Below, piece by piece: positions 45,396 through 56,288 of a stretch of DNA of 64,000 nucleotides. The DNA lies in the NCBI GenBank assembly GCA_944739405.2, contig OX123199.2, positions 5,755,898 through 5,819,897 on the forward strand, written 5' to 3'. Under the pieces are notes generated by a model. It ran no database searches, was not told where the DNA came from, and was given only the letters and a program-made list of their open reading frames with translations. Source of the stretch: Euclidia mi (taxonomy: Eukaryota > Arthropoda > Insecta > Lepidoptera > Erebidae). Within the stretch, counting starts at the first letter, position 1. Each line of letters starts with the position of its first letter. The position numbers were made by a program, and so were the translations under genes.

Positions 45396-45942
45396 ATATA
45401 TTGACAAAAAATTATTCAGATTAAATAAAAAATAAAATAAACTGTGAATACGATTGACATTCTGATATTTTCTCTTTTTAGGCAACTATTGGGCACAAAA
45501 ATCTAGACTGAAGATTAGAAAAATGGTAACTAACTATTTCTTTCTATTTGCGAAAGTTTACTTAATTAATTCGGCCTCTAATAGATAACATCGACTATCT
45601 ATCTACTTATACCGTTGTGACTTCCTCTAGAAGGCAAATAGTTGACTAGTATTGCTCCAAGTCTTACTCATGAATATGAGATTATTCTGGCTCTTAATAC
45701 CTCTTTACCCTCAAGCGTGTAGTTTCAAATCGCCTGACCTGGCGTCGGCACAGCCTCTAAGATAGCGAGGTCATCATCATGATCATCCTAGCGTAGTCCC
45801 TGTCACGATCCAAGACCTTGGAGATCAGCTTTCCTGCTACATGGCGGGTTCATCAATAGTTCTCTAAAATACACTATCTCAACAATTAAACCCATTACCC
45901 ATGGCCTCTGTCAAGACCACCCTATGACATCAGATTACTATT
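45396..45942. other. Intergenic, no recognised feature
   Basis: No gene. A CATCATCATGATCATCCTAGCG phrase near 45772 may be an eroded SINE S1 tail, with TTGGAGATCAGC following. Confidence 0.35.
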
Positions 45943-46215
45943 TTTTTTTTTATAGACTCACGCCTTTATCCCCGAAGGGATAGGCAGAGGTGTGATGTAA
46001 CACCCACATTTCGCCATGAATTTTTAGGTCCCACGTAATAGGATGCGAGCCTATTGCCGCACCGGGCACATTACCAGACTCCGAGCTGCTACTGAGAATT
46101 TCCTAACGGAAAAACTCAATAACACTTTGCCCGACCCGGGAATCGAACCCGCTCCTCGAATCGAACTGCCTCATTGGTCTCGCGGCATAAATGTGCGCGT
46201 GGGATTGGGAGGTCT
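45943..46215 (-). mobile_element. Complete tRNA-derived SINE, family S2
   Basis: 12-bp target-site duplication CAGATTACTATT at 45931-45942 and 46216-46227. On the minus strand it has a head with B-box GGTTCGATTCC near 46143-46153, GAGTTTTTCCGTTAGG, GGCAATAGGCTCGC, CTATTACGTGGG and CTGCCTATCCCTTCGGGG, then a poly(A) tail. An extra ~20 bases rich in TCGAATCG near the B-box look like a local duplication. Confidence 0.9.
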
Positions 46216-46397
46216 CAGATTACTATTATAGTTACAATATTATAATATTATTTAAGACAATGAAATTCTTGGCGTATTTTTATGTCTCACGATTATAAAT
46301 ATTTCACAATCAACTATTATAGAAGCTTGTGGAATTACGTATACAGAGTTTATTGTAATTTATATATTTCAACTTCGATTATGATCTTAGCACAGGT

Positions 46398-46661
46398 TAT
46401 CAGCTTTTCAGCGGAGCGACTGCTGTCTGACGTCCGCAACCCAAACGGATAGCGATATTCCATGGTATAGATAGACCGGTATCAGTATGTGGCTATGGCA
46501 TGTATGCAGTTACCGCTGTCAAAGAACTTCATGACAGCTCGGATCGATAAAATATTAACAATTTTAGACGCACGTAGCTTCGAAAAGTCAGTGGTGGCTG
46601 CCCTGGATTCTAACCTGATACCCTCTGAGTCCAGTATTATGTCCACTAAACTATTGCTGCC
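46398..46661 (-). mobile_element. Decayed SINE S1
   Basis: In reverse it keeps GCAGCAATAGTTTAGTGGAC, the ACTGACTTTTCGAAGCTACG block, CATGAAGTTCTTTGACAGCG and CGCTATCCGTTTGGGTTGC. It lacks an intact tail, and the B-box is mutated (GGTTAGAATCC). Confidence 0.65.
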
Positions 46662-46679
46662 TGAGGCCTGAGGGTTGGT

Positions 46680-46875
46680 GCCTCTGCGTCAGTGCTAGAC
46701 TTAAACCTCTCCTAATCTCCTTCGCAGTAGCACTGCAAGACAGTAAGAGGATTTGAACTACCACGGTGGCCAAACGGTTCGGTACAGTGTTTGATGTCCA
46801 GTTTTCCGTCTCTTTACAAAAATCCTATTTGTTTCGTGTATCCTTAGTCAACTCTAACGACACCCACGGTATGAA
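46680..46875 (-). mobile_element. Decayed retroposon A
   Basis: Blocks match the nested retroposon in the Helitrons: CACGGTGGCCAAACGG, CAGTTTTCCGTCTCTTTAC and CTAACGACACCCACGG. It is heavily diverged and has no clear target-site duplication, so it is older than the Helitron-borne copies. Confidence 0.55.
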
Positions 46876-47171
46876 ATGATAATAATATAATAACATAACA
46901 TTATTGATACTAAAAACCTTTGTTACATTAGGTTGCATACATTTTTTTTATATTAATTTATAAAGGTGGCGTTAAAGATACAAACCCTGTCTCCCGAACT
47001 AGGGATAGATACCCTGTGACTCGGGAGACAGTGTTCTGGTTACATAAATACAAATTATCCTTTACTGTATGTGTGCTGTTTACAATCATCAGGTAAGTCT
47101 AACGTAAATTAAGTAAAATAAAAGCAATTTAAAAGAACATATGAAAAAAAAAATAAAAAAAAAATATGCGC
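46876..47171. other. Intergenic with an 11-bp hairpin
   Basis: CTGTCTCCCGA at 46988-46998 is inverted as TCGGGAGACAG at about 47021-47031, with a 22-base spacer containing AGGGATAGATACCCT. Confidence 0.55.
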
Positions 47172-47213
47172 ATGTGTGTGTGTGTTTGTGTGTGTGTTTG
47201 TGTGTGTGTGTCT

Positions 47214-47262
<49 letters not shown>

Positions 47263-47267
47263 GTGTG
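47172..47267. repeat. (TG)n microsatellite
   Basis: About 96 bases of TG repeat with scattered TTTG, TCTG and TATG interruptions. The open frames on both strands across it are low-complexity artefacts. Confidence 0.97.
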
Positions 47268-48398
47268 ACATTTTGTATTCTTATTATCCGAAACCACGCA
47301 GGCAAGCTAGTCAATTCATCTTTTAATTCTACCTAACGAAATCAATAACAATACTTTTAACATTTCGGCTGATCATGAAAATTGCTACGCCAATCCGTCA
47401 TAAGCGAGTATGTTATTAAAAGTCTAATCATAGCGAGGCTCTTTCCTTATCTAACAATTATAATTTAAAATCTAGTGCCACACGAGTGCATGAAAAAAGC
47501 TTGTAAGGATCGTATCCGTCAACGACATCAACAACTTACCTATAAATTTTAATAACATTAAAATGATCATCTAAATAAATTGGTTCATGAAATAATCATC
47601 GTTAATGTCTACACTCACAACCAATTTAATGTACCATGCATTCAATTCTATGCAAATCTTCTAAAACGATTTAATCTGGAAAATTCAACGTTGCGCATGG
47701 ATTCGTTCAGGTAGGTATAATAGTATAGATTTTCGACGCGAATTATATAAATATGCGGTATGCCTAATCCGGCCATGAACGTGAAATGTTTCAAGAGCAC
47801 CACTTAGACGTTAAGCGCTCTTCATAGAGTTCAGGACTATGAAGAGCGCTCAACACTTACTTACTTAACCCCAAGGTTCCACAGGGCAGACACTGCCAAA
47901 TTGTCCTAACTAGAGTCAAAAAGTTTGTAAAACTGGTATGGATTGTTAGAGAAAAATCGTAAATAAAAAGACTATAAACTAAACTGTGTTGAATAAATTC
48001 AGTGTATCCTACATAGGCTAAAGTGTCCGAACTGGCGTGTCGAAAGGACAGTAAAAAATTTAACTACGCGTCTTAATTTAAATTATAATCTAGTCTTTGC
48101 GGTTATTCACAGTAGTTCTATTAAAAAAAAGCCTATTATACTTATGAAGCAGTAGTATTTCGAAAAAGAAACTAGTTTGTTTTTACTCCTGTCGATTTGA
48201 AACAACAAGAAATTACGTATCTACCAGACCTGTATAAGAATGTACCTACATCAGTGGGCCACTTGACACCTAGTTATTGTTGAGGGGTATAACTGGCCCA
48301 GTCATAAAAATACATTCGGTCGAGTACGGCCCCAACATCTGATCAAATGGGACATCTCGCCCGCGGGCGAATTATCAACCGGGCGAGTTGTCGCCTAA
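47268..48398. other. Intergenic with one 14-bp hairpin
   Basis: AGCGCTCTTCATAG (47814-47827) is exactly inverted at 47837-47850 around a 9-base loop. No gene is seen. Confidence 0.6.
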
Positions 48399-48545
48399 CC
48401 CACGTAATAGGGAGCGAGCCTATTGCCGTACCGAGCACATTACCAGACTCCGTGCTGCTACTGAGAATTTCCTAACGGAAAAACCCAATAACACTTTGCC
48501 CGACCCGGGAATCGAACCCGAGACCTCCCAATCCCACGTCAAGTC
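48399..48545 (-). mobile_element. SINE S2, 3'-truncated
   Basis: In reverse it has B-box GGTTCGATTCCCGGG, the TTGGGTTTTTCCGTTAGG block and GCAATAGGCTCGCTCCC, but stops after CCTATTACGTGGG with no tail. The head ends in GTGGGATTGGGAGG, as in the copy at 45943. Confidence 0.75.
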
Positions 48546-49841
48546 ATACCAACGATACCAACGAGTATTTTAAATAAATATGAATAAAAACCACACAATA
48601 TCTTAATTGACAGAAAATTATTTTATAGTTAACAATAGTTTACTTTATTCGGAGACAGTATGACCAACAGCATTAAATATAACTTGGAATAACATACATT
48701 ATATAATAAGAACTATTATTATAATGACAAAATGTAATCAACACACGCGCCTACAGTTAAATTAAAACGCCATAAGTGTCGAAGCAAAAATTCAAACAAT
48801 TCAATTGCGCAATTGCATATTTCGTGTTCAGCGTCCGTGAAATAACATTTGTACAATTTTAAAACATCATTACAATCAACATCCACGATCAAGGCTACAT
48901 TATATTTATATATATACACGCTCTTTGATTATAGAGGTAGACAGAATTGTACATATATGTACCCTGTACACAACAAATTAGGTAAGGTTTATCAGATAAA
49001 CTATGACGAAAACGTACGTACTTTCCCAATCAGGTCTCAGGATCCTATCACTTAATTCAGCTAAATATTTCGGCAGCTATACTCTTTTCCAATTTATTTA
49101 TTAAGGAATGTAATTACTGTATTGTTACTTTACAGTATAAGTAACAGAGCTTATTAAGCATCACAGTTATGGACCGATCCTACCCAACCCTTACTACGAT
49201 CAATATTAATATGTTCCAAAACTGACATTTAAAATTTGACTGCATGTGTGCAGTAGAACGCATCCCACAAAATGAGATATTTTTACATAATTGGAGAACC
49301 AACTTCCATAACCAACCAAGACAGAGAACAAAGAAAAATAATTGATTTAAAAAACGCAATGCAAGGCTTGCCGGTCAATTGTTCAATTCTGCAGTAACCA
49401 ATTGTTTATCACTGTATAAATGATTTTACAAAACTTATAGTAATCAGTTTTAATCAAGTACCAGCTTATACTTAAATTGATTAGCCTAAAAAAAAGTTAT
49501 CGAAACATAAAGTCGGTACTACTGACGACACTACGTTGACTCATGGCGACAACTATCGTCTCAAAATTGAGGCAAGTAAGCAAGAAATGTCGTAATATGT
49601 ACGAAGAAACAAGCCGCAGTAAAATCCATATCTGTAAGTAATAATTTTCGCATAAACGAAACTCGATACAACAAACATTCAATATGAAACATATAAAGGT
49701 AGGTGCCAATCAAGAAAACACGTGAATCGTTGTTCTCTTCACTCACTGCATAGGTCAACAACTTGATGAATTAATAGTTGACAATGTCAATCAAATAGCA
49801 CTATTTTATAACCAAAATATCGGACTACGTCGTCAACAATC
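48546..49841. other. Downstream flank of the DUF229 gene
   Basis: No repeat or gene was recognised. On the minus strand AATAAA signals occur at 49093-49102, about 740 bases past the stop codon, so they are only weak candidates for the gene's polyadenylation site. Short frames at 49497-49761 are not supported. Confidence 0.4.
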
Positions 49842-51755
49842 TTACCCTGTTCTTCGCCTTTTGTCATTGCAATAACAATACATACTCAAGTTTGGTCGCT
49901 CATCTCTAACACACCTAGATTCGTTTCCATAAGAATTAATTCTTGATATGTGCCTCACCTCCAACAAAAACTTTCTTATTTTATTCACATAGGTCATCGA
50001 CGCTTCGTAAATAGCTCTCCTTGGTGCCGTAACAATTCTTACTTGATAAATATCCTTCACGGTTGGGACAACATTTAGCCGTAATGTCAACAATTCTTTG
50101 TTTACCTGCTGTTTCTTCACCCAGTCTATGGCGATGAGAGTACGAACTGCACACTTATCCCTGACAGGTTCCGTAAGCAAGTTAATATACCGCATCAGTT
50201 TGAAGGCGACTTTATCGTAGAAAGGATCATCTGAAGACAAGTTCTTCCAAACGAGGCACGTGCACCAATGGGGTTCAATCCCCGCGTCCCCGCATGATCT
50301 GTTAAGCGATATTGGCCTCAAAAGACTCATGGCCCTAGGAATGTTCGAACCGAACACTTTGTATTTGTTCATGTACTGAGGCATATCCAATGCGTCCAAC
50401 ATAGTCGCATGGATATCGAATGGTGTCGTCCATCTGTTCGCGTTGACCTCTAGAGCCGCCTGTACTCCAGGGCTGCGCTTCTTTAACTCTTCGGGTAATA
50501 TGACGCATACAAATGGTAGTCGTTCCTCTAATCTACCTTCAAGCGTGTTCCGGATTTTACCGAATCTAGGACCATGATCACCCATAACAAACACCAAAGT
50601 GTTTTGAAACTGTTGCCGCTTTTTCAACGTTTGGAAAAAGTTCAATATCGGCTCGTCGGCTATCGAAAGCATGTTTATACTGTCATGAGTGAGATCAGCT
50701 ATTAGGGTAAGACAGAACCGCTTCCCGTCTAAAATTAAAAATTGGTCTGTTAAATGCAGCATCAGTTGGTACTGTGGCGTATCTCCAACGCAAAATTTCT
50801 TGGTACCTGCTCGCCATACGCGCTTATTTCTCAGAGCTTCCTCCGTGAAAAAGGCTCGAAGATAATGGTCAGTCGGCTGCTCCTTGAATCCATTAAACTT
50901 GTACTGGAAAGTTCCAATCCATGGCATGTCTTCTAAGTAGGCTGTTCGATATCCTTCATTCTTCAGATTATAAAATATAAAAGGAAGGGTATCCAACGAA
51001 CGGTTGTTCCTAGTATCTATCCGTACATCAGGTAACTCGTAGTCAAAATTGCCACTTAATATAGGAAACAAGGCTCCCGGGGTGCCATCGCCGACGATAT
51101 TGTACCCATTAAGAACAACTCCGTTTAGTTCTTTGACAATATATCTGTAAGTTTCTGGCAAATTTCTTATAAAACCGATTCTCGATGTAGAATCAAACAT
51201 TAGTATCAGTATATTTAAATTATTGCCCTGGGATGGAGATGGCGGTTTTCTATCCACAAATTCTCGAAATCCTGTGCTGTAATACGTCCAATTTGATACG
51301 GAACCGTTTCTGTATAGCCCCGTGCAACTCACTCTGACATGGTCACTGTTAACGAGAGTATATTCATTACCACCTTTAACTTCAATTGGTGTGCCGAATA
51401 CGTATTCTTTGTCGCTTTCATAGATAATGTCATAGTACAGACATGAGATAATGGTCATAATCTGCAATCGACTTTCCACCACCTTACATTTTGAATGGTA
51501 ACACTTGACCCAGTCCTTTCCTTCGCAAACAATTGGAGAGAATTGCTTCTGTACATATTTCGACGCATCCATTGAGTATGGATCCAATTCTGGTATTACG
51601 CAGTCAGGAGGTATGAGGTCTTCTAGAATAATCGGCAAGTGACTTATAGATACTTTTGATTGTATATTTATGTAGTATATAGTACAGAACGTAGCCAGTA
51701 CTAGCAATACTTGCTTTATCCGCGAACAGTGAAATCTCTTTGTAATAAACATCAT
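49842..51755 (-). CDS. DUF229-family membrane protein
   Basis: 637 codons in one frame. Residues ~15-31 (QVLLVLATFCTIYYINI) form a single hydrophobic segment after a basic start, a likely signal anchor that leaves the rest lumenal or extracellular. Family landmarks in order are FDSTSR (187-192, with the Ser/Thr-containing metal-site position), GDGTPGALFPILSGN (222-236), GYRTAYLEDMPWIGTF (268-283), GFKEQPTDHYLR (289-300), THD (356-358), MGDHGPRFGKIRNT (391-404), RLEERLPF (408-415) and TPFDIHATMLDAL (444-456). These mark the DUF229 family, which has an alkaline-phosphatase/sulfatase-like fold. No substrate is known, so none is assigned. Six N-glycosylation sites fit a secretory location. The length is usual for the family and no intron breaks the frame. 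Met2 is an alternative start. Confidence 0.93.
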   Translation of the reverse strand: MMFITKRFHCSRIKQVLLVLATFCTIYYINIQSKVSISHLPIILEDLIPPDCVIPELDPYSMDASKYVQKQFSPIVCEGKDWVKCYHSKCKVVESRLQIMTIISCLYYDIIYESDKEYVFGTPIEVKGGNEYTLVNSDHVRVSCTGLYRNGSVSNWTYYSTGFREFVDRKPPSPSQGNNLNILILMFDSTSRIGFIRNLPETYRYIVKELNGVVLNGYNIVGDGTPGALFPILSGNFDYELPDVRIDTRNNRSLDTLPFIFYNLKNEGYRTAYLEDMPWIGTFQYKFNGFKEQPTDHYLRAFFTEEALRNKRVWRAGTKKFCVGDTPQYQLMLHLTDQFLILDGKRFCLTLIADLTHDSINMLSIADEPILNFFQTLKKRQQFQNTLVFVMGDHGPRFGKIRNTLEGRLEERLPFVCVILPEELKKRSPGVQAALEVNANRWTTPFDIHATMLDALDMPQYMNKYKVFGSNIPRAMSLLRPISLNRSCGDAGIEPHWCTCLVWKNLSSDDPFYDKVAFKLMRYINLLTEPVRDKCAVRTLIAIDWVKKQQVNKELLTLRLNVVPTVKDIYQVRIVTAPRRAIYEASMTYVNKIRKFLLEVRHISRINSYGNESRCVRDERPNLSMYCYCNDKRRRTG

Positions 51756-51815
51756 GCCTGACTTTTCACGTGCTATTGAAAACGAGTTTCTTACTGTAAT
51801 GAGAAATTAAAAGAT
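51756..51815 (-). other. Short 5' leader and possible splice acceptor of the DUF229 gene
   Basis: On the minus strand the sequence before the ATG reads CTTTTAATTTCTCATTACAG then TAAGAAACTCG. The pyrimidine-rich run ending in ACAG (AG at complement of 51794-51795) is a plausible 3' splice site for an intron in the 5' leader. No first exon or promoter could be located. Confidence 0.35.
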
Positions 51816-52445
51816 ACCTATAGCAATAACAAAGGATGTTTTAAAACTAAATGGCAAACAAGTATCAATGTTGTTTATTTTACGATGTACACTTGAAGGA
51901 AATTCATATATCTTACATTTTATTGAATACAGTCAGTCGTGTTGTTTGCAAGCCGGTTTAATATTGGATGAAATAGTGTTTTGAAAATATTTCTTAAATA
52001 GTATACGGTCATAAGAATAATATGTAAGACGCACATCTTCTATCCCTTATATTTCAAACCTTTTATACCTAACTTACAATGCTTACATAGAGAAACAGAC
52101 ATCGACCTTGGCGTACGAACAAATCTGTTTTGAAATAAACAACAAAAAACTAAATAGATTTGACGACATTAAGTATCTTACTGTATTCACTCACAATGAG
52201 GAGACTAAATACTGTTAATGGTTGGCGCTGGTAACACTTTATTTATTGGTGATATTATTAAAAGTAGCTTAATGATTTATGTGTCAATCACTGATCACAG
52301 GTAGGTACGGTGATCAGTAGACAGTAAATTAATAAATATTTGTCTTTGTTAAATAGCTGCTGCTGTCTTTACTCTCCAATTAACTCATTTCTACAGCATT
52401 TATTCTACTTTCACTCAACATTTGATATGAATTTAAATTTTATAT
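51816..52445. other. Upstream flank of the DUF229 gene
   Basis: No repeat or gene was recognised. A promoter or first exon could lie here, but no motif decides it. Confidence 0.35.
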
Positions 52446-52676
52446 CCCTAAGGGTTCATGAGGAACGGGGCATAGTACCTTTAAAGTTATTAAAAATAAT
52501 TAATTATATGATGTAACTAAAAAATTACGTTATTTTGCAATTTTTCCTTTCTGTGCTATAAGACGTTGCTTTAAATTTCAGTTTGATACCTTCACGCGTT
52601 TCTGAGAAAAAGGGTCTTGACTGGCGGATGGACAACAAAGTGATCCTATAAGGGTTCCGTTTTTCTAAAAACATTT
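52446..52676 (-). repeat. Interspersed repeat, GGTTCCGT family, copy 2
   Basis: In reverse it matches 62812-63239: AACGGAACCCTTATAGGATC at one end, TTTTTCTCAGAAACGCGTGAAGG, then TTACATCATATAATTAATT and GTTCCTCATGAACCC at the other. It is internally shorter. Confidence 0.7.
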
Positions 52677-53897
52677 AGTTTCTTTTTGAGTTCAACGATA
52701 GGATACTTCATAGATTTTATATAGAAAATGTATGTAAATTACCCCAAATATAACATCAATGATATGCACAAAATGTAACGTTATTCAAAATTCAACACAC
52801 ACTGTTTACAAAACCAACAAATTGGCTTTGCCGCGGACACTTTTAACTACGAGTAATAGTGCGTCGGTCATTTGGTGTGCACATGCAAATAAAGTCACGC
52901 TTCATATATGACGCCATTCGTGTTGTGGGTGCATGTTTGTGACGGCTTTAGGACAGGCGCCCACCGAAGTGATGAGGAAATGACGTAATATTTTCGCCAC
53001 GCGGTAGAAAAACGCTAAGTTGGAATATCGCACAGCACTGTTATACGTTGTAACAAGCAATTACACGTTTGAGTACCGCGAAGTTTTAAATGTTATTGTC
53101 GCTGAAGCAACGCGTGGACTCTATATCGGACTTAATTTGGTTGGGTTGGGTAACCCATCGCTTCGGTAGACATCGCAATGTTCTAAGGAACATGAATACT
53201 AATATAAATTGACAATATTTTTGGCTTTATTTGATTAAGGAGACTTAACATGGATGTGAAACTTAGTCTGTTGGATACATCACTTCCATTACTACGAGTA
53301 GGTGTGCTAAAGTTCTCCGAAACGCGAGGAGTAAAACCGACCACGTTACATGTATTTTTACAGTGTTCTACGAATGTATGGGTGATGAAGATACTTAGTT
53401 ACATAACTAAAAGAAGTATTATAAAAGACAAGTTTTGTTGTCGCACCTTGATACCTCTTGAAACAACGCTGGTGCACTACGCGACTGTACATACTTTGAT
53501 CCTCACGATAGTAGCCTTATTCTTACGAGATTATTTACAAGACATTTTATAGGCTAACTCATTGATAGCCCGAACCCTAGTTGAATTCTTGTTCTTGCCT
53601 AGTGAGAATTCAAATTGATTTTACTCTTTACCAAATTACCGGGAGTTAGAAAGTTTAGCGTTTAAACAGAATCAAAAAGCGCAACGCCTTTTCGCTGCGT
53701 AGTTATGTCAGAATACTCATAGTGCAAGCCTGCCCTTAGGCAAAAGTTGAACTTGACTTATTTTCATATTGCAGTCACCCTGGATAGATGCCGATGGAGT
53801 TCTGATTACCCTAAATGAAGGCTATGCAAAGAACACCCACATGATTTCTATTTAAATTGTGTGTTTTGTGCAGCTTTGACTTTATATGTACTTAGCC
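52677..53897. other. Intergenic, one unsupported frame
   Basis: The 100-codon plus-strand frame at 53250-53552 has a hydrophobic C-terminal part but no recognisable family. No other feature. Confidence 0.35.
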
Positions 53898-53951
53898 TAG
53901 ACAAATGATTGGTATCGCTTCGAGAGCAGAGTGAGACCAATAATTAGTCTA
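53898..53951. repeat. Twin hairpin, copy 1
   Basis: TAGACAAATGATTGGT (53898-53913) pairs with ACCAATAATTAGTCTA (53936-53951), 14 of 16 positions, around a 22-base loop that begins ATCGCT. Confidence 0.7.
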
Positions 53952-54104
53952 TGTTACTTAGTCTCAAAAATACCAATAATATTACGACTCGTAAGAACAT
54001 ATGTCAATTAAAATATCTGATTAAAGACTACTTACTGATCCGTTGTTGAATTCTTCAGTAGTACTAAACAGAGTCAAATATTATACAAGCATCTATGACA
54101 CCCG

Positions 54105-54151
54105 AGACAAATGATTGGTATCGCTAGCAGATCGAAACCAATCATTTGTCT
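54105..54151. repeat. Twin hairpin, copy 2
   Basis: GACAAATGATTGGT (54106-54119) pairs perfectly with ACCAATCATTTGTC (54137-54150). The loop again begins ATCGCT. It is the same motif as copy 1, 208 bases away. Confidence 0.75.
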
Positions 54152-54389
54152 ATGTATGACACCAATGGGACTTAGCGAAGAAGAAGCACATCACAACCAC
54201 GGCGCTATTGGTACATATTTTATCTTTTCGTCTTGGACACCCTTCGGTGGGCCACCTCATTCGCCGCTTAGGGCTAGGGGAAGGGCTGTCTGAAGGTTTT
54301 CCGAAACAAACGGAGATCATACTCGCTAACGGCCAATCGCAATATTTAATCTATCGGTGGATTGGGTTACGATACCTACATATTATTAT

Positions 54390-54719
54390 TTGACATATAT
54401 TGTTTTTTTTATGTTAATAGGCGGCAAACGAGCAGAGGGATCGCCTGATGGTAAGCAATTACCGCCGCCCATGGAATGGACACAAGCAACACCACAGGAG
54501 TCACAAGTGCGTTGCCGCCCCTTAGGGTTGGGAAAGGGGATAGGATGAGGAGTGGGATGAGGGAGAAGGAATAGGGGATAGGGCCTCCGGCACTCTCACT
54601 CACCGAACGAAACGCAACAGTTTAGGTACTGTTACTTTACGTCGATTTTCTGTAAGAGAGTAGTACTTCCCCGGTAGAGCCAGCCCATTCATGCTGAAAT
54701 CAGCAAGGCTCTACTACCT
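54390..54719 (-). mobile_element. Non-LTR retroposon 3'-end fragment, family L1a, inverted
   Basis: The reverse complement of the sequence at 20773-21097, with a T run at 54402-54409 representing its poly(A) tail. It includes GGCGGCAAACGAGCAGAGGG and CATTCATGCTGAAATCAGC. Its 5' edge coincides with the start of the perfect hairpin at 54715. Confidence 0.72.
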
Positions 54720-54772
54720 ATAAAAAAAAATTGCAGCTAATTTCCATTAGCTGCAATTTTTTTTTATAGGTA
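54715..54772. repeat. Perfect hairpin, 27-bp arms
   Basis: Left arm 54715-54741 (contains ATTGCAGCTAAT) is exactly inverted at 54746-54772 around the loop TTCC. It lies exactly at the junction between a retroposon fragment and the next repeat. Confidence 0.9.
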
Positions 54773-54921
54773 TTTTTATAGACTTCCGCCTTTGTCCGTC
54801 TCCATGGTCCAATATACATCTATATTAAATTTCAACAAAATCTGTTCAGCCGTTATCGCGTGAAAACGGAACATACATACATACATACACACTTTCGAAT
54901 TTATAATATTAGTAGGGATGG
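54773..54921 (+). repeat. Interspersed element 3' end (TAATATTAGTAGG type)
   Basis: The sequence TTCAACAAAATCTGTTCAGCC...TCGCGTGAAAACGGAACATACATACATACACAC...TTATAATATTAGTAGGGAT is a common moth and butterfly element end (RTE-like or derived). No coding part is present. Confidence 0.5.
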
Positions 54922-55210
54922 CTCTTATTAAAGACATATTTATTTCTGAATTTTGGCTGTTTTCAACACTTATTAAATACAAGTCAAAACCTTATTCTAG
55001 ATGATGCCGGCTTTTCCTAGCTAAACAACTTCTTGAGAAGAAAGGCCGAAACAAACTCAGACAGATTACAAAGATAGTTTTATACTCTCTAGTAGCCAAA
55101 TGCATGGATACATCAGACATTGGGACTGGCCGTAAACCACCGCGATATTCTTGGCCTCCAGTAGCAGCAAGGTAACGCAAATCACAGTATCCGAACCCGC
55201 ATACTTTGCT

Positions 55211-55420
55211 AAAACAACTTTGCTCTCTTGTTGCACAAATAACTATTGTGCAACAAGTGAGCAAAGTTGTTTTTTGTTTCGAGTGCTGATTTTGAGTCCC
55301 GAGAAAGCGAAGGATTCTGTGATTGATTCACGAGCGTAGCGAGTGAATCAAAGTTAGAATCCTGAGCGTAGAGAGGGACTCAACACCACGAGATACAAAA
55401 AACTTTGCTCTCGTGTAGCA
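55211..55420. repeat. Cluster of nested inverted and direct repeats
   Basis: 55211-55238 pairs with 55246-55273 (28-bp arms, one mismatch; AAAACAACTTTGCTC...). The AACTTTGCTC unit recurs directly at 55401. Between them GAGTCCCGAG...GGATTC and GAATCC...GGGACTC form a larger inverted pair around GATTCACGAGCGTAGCGAGTGAATC. Confidence 0.75.
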
Positions 55421-55427
55421 CACATAA

Positions 55428-56141
55428 TTTTTCACCTCAGCAGTGAGAACACATATTACTTAGGAGACATAGAAATAGAAATGAACAGGAATAGATTGAA
55501 TTTTGCATAATCACTTGTTGATTTACTCTTCTGGTGTTAAAGTACAGTCATCATCGCTAGTTTCACGCATCTTTTTAGATTATTTTATATATTAATATAA
55601 TTTAACACGTTACGCTACCTACTGTATCAGCATCAGCGAAATTTTTATTCCCGCTACTTTTTTAAATCGCGTTTTAATACCGCGTCCCTGATGTTTATTT
55701 TTCAAATGTATCATTGTAGTAATTCTAAATAAAAATGTATTGGTTAAATACTAATTTTATACTATTAATTAGACTTATTTTTATTAAAATCCAATAATAA
55801 ATTAAACATGTAAACAATAACATATAAAAAAAGTAATTTCTTTATTACAAATATCTTTTTTTTTGCGTTGCCGTAGGTTTTTTCTTTGAGGTCGCATTCC
55901 AAAATCGAATTTCGAATTCGAACGGGTTTGTTTTTTCACTCACTTTTTATATGCATGTGAAAGAGACAGAGCACAGTAAAATTCGACTGTTTTCAAATTT
56001 ATGGCTGAACAATGTCAATTCGTGGCACTGAAGATTAAAAAATTAAAAAGCTACTTTGCCTCACGCTCGAATCAAAATCGCGTTTTGTTCACTGTTGACT
56101 CGCAGCAAAAGTGGCATGTTTGAGCTGCTGAGGTGAAAATA
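55428..56141. mobile_element. Probable non-autonomous DNA transposon with CACCTCAGCAG ends
   Basis: ATTTTTCACCTCAGCAG on the left is inverted on the right (CTGCTGAGGTGAAAATA). The interior ~700 bp is non-coding. No target-site duplication is clear, and the repeat cluster at 55211-55420 may belong to it. Confidence 0.5.
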
Positions 56142-56288
56142 ACTATTGCTATTATGCTGCTTGCATCGAGTTATTGTGTTATAAGTAGGTCTTGTACCTA
56201 CTTAGATAACTAAATTGTATGCTTTATTGTAAATCAAAGGTACCTAATACGGAAGCTATAATTGAAAATTATTTTTATTTAGCTATGT

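Noticed and set aside
47089..47326. Four overlapping open frames of Thr-His or Cys-Val repeats
   Set aside because: They are translations of the (TG)n microsatellite in different frames and have no gene-like composition.
50754..50936. Plus-strand 60-codon frame
   Set aside because: It lies antisense within the DUF229 coding region and has no domain.
53250..53552. 100-codon plus-strand frame as a gene
   Set aside because: No recognisable domain, no conserved motif and no supporting signals. Such lengths arise by chance in 64 kb.
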